The translations under genes were made by a program, and so were the position numbers. A model generated the notes under the pieces. The model made no database searches, was not told the DNA's origin, and worked only from the letters and a program-made list of their open reading frames with translations. A stretch of DNA of 64,000 nt from Planctomycetota bacterium (lineage in GTDB: Bacteria; Planctomycetota; Planctomycetia; Planctomycetales; Planctomycetaceae): positions 140,820-204,819 of the forward strand of contig JAFEBS010000034.1 of the NCBI GenBank assembly GCA_018242525.1, in the 5' to 3' direction. Shown piece after piece: positions 62,582-64,000 of this stretch; within the stretch, counting starts at the first letter, position 1, and the number at the start of each line of letters is the position of its first letter.

Positions 62582-63877
62582 TTACAGCGTCCATCCGTCG
62601 CGATAGTTGCGCTTCAGGTATTGATCCGCTTCGGGTGAATCGGTCTTCATGGCTTTTGCATCCCACTGAAACGCCTTGCCTGAGCGATAACTGACGTTTC
62701 CCAACAGGACAGCCTCGGTCAGGTTGCCGGCGTATTCGAAATGGGATGACGTCGTGCCGTTGGTCCGGATGGCGTGCAACCACTCGTGGTGATGTCCGCC
62801 GACGCTGTCGGAGATCCAGGGCCGGATCGCGACCGGGTGTCGACCTTCCTGCATGAACAACTTGTGGGTGCCGTAGTCCGCAATCAGTCGGCCGTCGGTT
62901 CCTTCAAACAACACCGCCGACCCCATCTGATAGACGTCGGATCCCTTGGGCATCCAACCGCCGTGAGACCATGTCAGATGCACTGGCGGCATTCCGCCGC
63001 GGCCGGGAAACTTGTATTCCACCCGCATCCGCATCGGGCAATCGTTGTCGCCGTCGTGTCCCTTTTCTCCCGTGGCCGCGACCGAAGTCGGAGCTCCCAG
63101 TTCCAGGGCCCAGAACGGAAGGTCCATAAAATGGCAGCCGAAGTCACCCAGTTGGCCGCCGCCAAAGTCCCACCAGTATCGCCAGTTGAAATGGAAATGG
63201 GCTTCACTGAATGGCCGGAACGGGGCGGGACCGATCCACTGGTCATAGTGAACGTGTTTGGGTGGTGCCGACGTTTGAACGTTGGGGAAGGATCGCACGC
63301 CCCCACCCTGCCAGACGTGGACCCGTTCGATCGCACCGATCGCCCCGGAGCGAACCAGTTCCACGACGCGGCGGTAATTCGCTCCTGCGTGAATCTGATT
63401 ACCCATCTGAGTCGGCACATTTGCCTGCGCGTTCAGTTGCCGTAGTACACGTGCTTCGTAGACCGAATGAGTCAGTGGCTTCTCACAGTAGACAGGCAAT
63501 CCCTGCTTCAGGGCGGCGGCGACAATGATCGCGTGCATATGGTCGGGAGTGCTGCAGACGATTCCGTCGAGGTTCGATGTCTCGAACACGTCACGGTAAT
63601 CTGACACTTTCCTGGCACCCGGATGCTTGTTGCCAGCTTCCTCCAGCCGACGATCGTCGATGTCACACAGGACCGCAATGTTTTCGCCCGAAACTCCATT
63701 CAGATTTGCTTCCCCGCGGGCCGCGACTCCAATGACGGCGAGGTTCAACTTTTCGTTCGCACTGCGTGGCTCTTTGGCGCACGTGGAACTGCCTGTCAGC
63801 AGCGGTCCGGCCGCCACAGCGGTCCCGGCAGCAATCGCTGCCTGTAGAAATTCACGTCGGCCGAGCGATGAAGTCAT
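62582..63877 (-). CDS. Tat-exported Gfo/Idh/MocA-family oxidoreductase
   Basis: A 431-residue oxidoreductase with a twin-arginine signal (LGRREFLQAAIAAGTAVAAG) followed by NEKLNLAVIGVAARGEANLNG (Rossmann fold for NAD(P)) and the EKPLTHSVYEARVL motif containing the catalytic Lys. The C-terminal domain (about 150-410) is the planctomycete type with WDFGGGQLGDFGCHFMD. Such proteins act on sugars or sugar alcohols outside the cytoplasm, but the substrate is unknown. It is convergent with the small membrane-protein gene, 20 bp apart. Confidence 0.95.
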   Translation of the reverse strand: MTSSLGRREFLQAAIAAGTAVAAGPLLTGSSTCAKEPRSANEKLNLAVIGVAARGEANLNGVSGENIAVLCDIDDRRLEEAGNKHPGARKVSDYRDVFETSNLDGIVCSTPDHMHAIIVAAALKQGLPVYCEKPLTHSVYEARVLRQLNAQANVPTQMGNQIHAGANYRRVVELVRSGAIGAIERVHVWQGGGVRSFPNVQTSAPPKHVHYDQWIGPAPFRPFSEAHFHFNWRYWWDFGGGQLGDFGCHFMDLPFWALELGAPTSVAATGEKGHDGDNDCPMRMRVEYKFPGRGGMPPVHLTWSHGGWMPKGSDVYQMGSAVLFEGTDGRLIADYGTHKLFMQEGRHPVAIRPWISDSVGGHHHEWLHAIRTNGTTSSHFEYAGNLTEAVLLGNVSYRSGKAFQWDAKAMKTDSPEADQYLKRNYRDGWTL

Positions 63878-64000
63878 GATTCGGATTCCTGAAGTGATAA
63901 CATGCGAAAGAATCGCCTCGTGAGTTTACGGAATCGTCCTCAGTCCGCCCAGTGACTCGTCTCACCCCGCGAAAGACGGGTGCAGTCGTTAATTGGTGGT

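Noticed and set aside
1..64000. tRNA, rRNA, CRISPR arrays, insertion sequences
   Set aside because: No T-loop consensus, no spaced direct repeats of CRISPR type, and no transposase or integrase were found on reading both strands.

Overview
The window reads as chromosomal DNA from a planctomycete, most likely order Planctomycetales. The evidence is the gene families: a DUF1559 protein with a prepilin-type N-terminus, a DUF1501 / pre-peptidase-domain / DUF1549-DUF1553 module, a formylglycine sulfatase, a Tat-exported Gfo/Idh/MocA oxidoreductase, a PQQ-type beta-propeller, HEAT-repeat secreted proteins and DUF1573. Base composition looks moderately GC-rich, and genes lie in short operons on both strands. 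I saw no tRNA, rRNA, CRISPR array, prophage or transposase gene. Assignments rest on reading motifs by eye, with no database search.

Layout. 0-4 kb (minus strand): DUF1559 protein, then the molybdenum-cofactor genes moaA, moaE and moaD, then mtfA. 4.2-9.3 kb: glpK, a secreted hypothetical, a HEAT-repeat protein and smpB. 9.4-15 kb (minus): Tat-exported thioredoxin-like protein, a hybrid histidine kinase, and a two-gene sensor kinase/response regulator pair. 15.4-21 kb: Gly-rich Spy-like protein, PQQ-propeller, small hypothetical, type-4 uracil-DNA glycosylase and sulfatase. 21-31 kb: amino-acid-kinase-fold protein (possibly MfnE-like), HD phosphohydrolase, a translationally coupled membrane-protein pair, a secreted two-repeat hypothetical and sat. 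31.7-37 kb (minus): ROK kinase, a degenerate ABC exporter-like protein, an ABC-2 type permease and an SDR dehydrogenase. 37.4-46.5 kb: FAH-family hydrolase, DUF1501 protein (minus), then a plus-strand run of PPC-domain protein, DUF1549/DUF1553 cytochrome-like protein, FAD oxidoreductase and YtqB-like methyltransferase. 46.7-51.7 kb: adaptor and pump of a CzcA-type RND metal efflux system.

51.9-57.8 kb holds the most unusual part: a GT-C type membrane protein followed by an apparent operon of two paralogous cysteine-rich exported proteins, a membrane-anchored protein of unknown family, and a membrane-anchored C39-type cysteine peptidase fused to DUF1573. Both paralogues have a hydrophobic N-terminus and a shared G-G/R-ISLAGC junction, so the C39 protein may process them outside the cytoplasm. 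I found no family I recognise that matches this arrangement.

57.8-64 kb: L,D-transpeptidase (overlapping the C39 gene tail to tail), lepA, queG, a small membrane protein and a Gfo/Idh/MocA oxidoreductase. Other points of note are a 98-bp REP-like palindrome that supplies the C-terminus of the FAD oxidoreductase, an intrinsic terminator directly upstream of the amino acid kinase, and recurrent TTTC(A/G)G-N17-TAGAAT promoter candidates.
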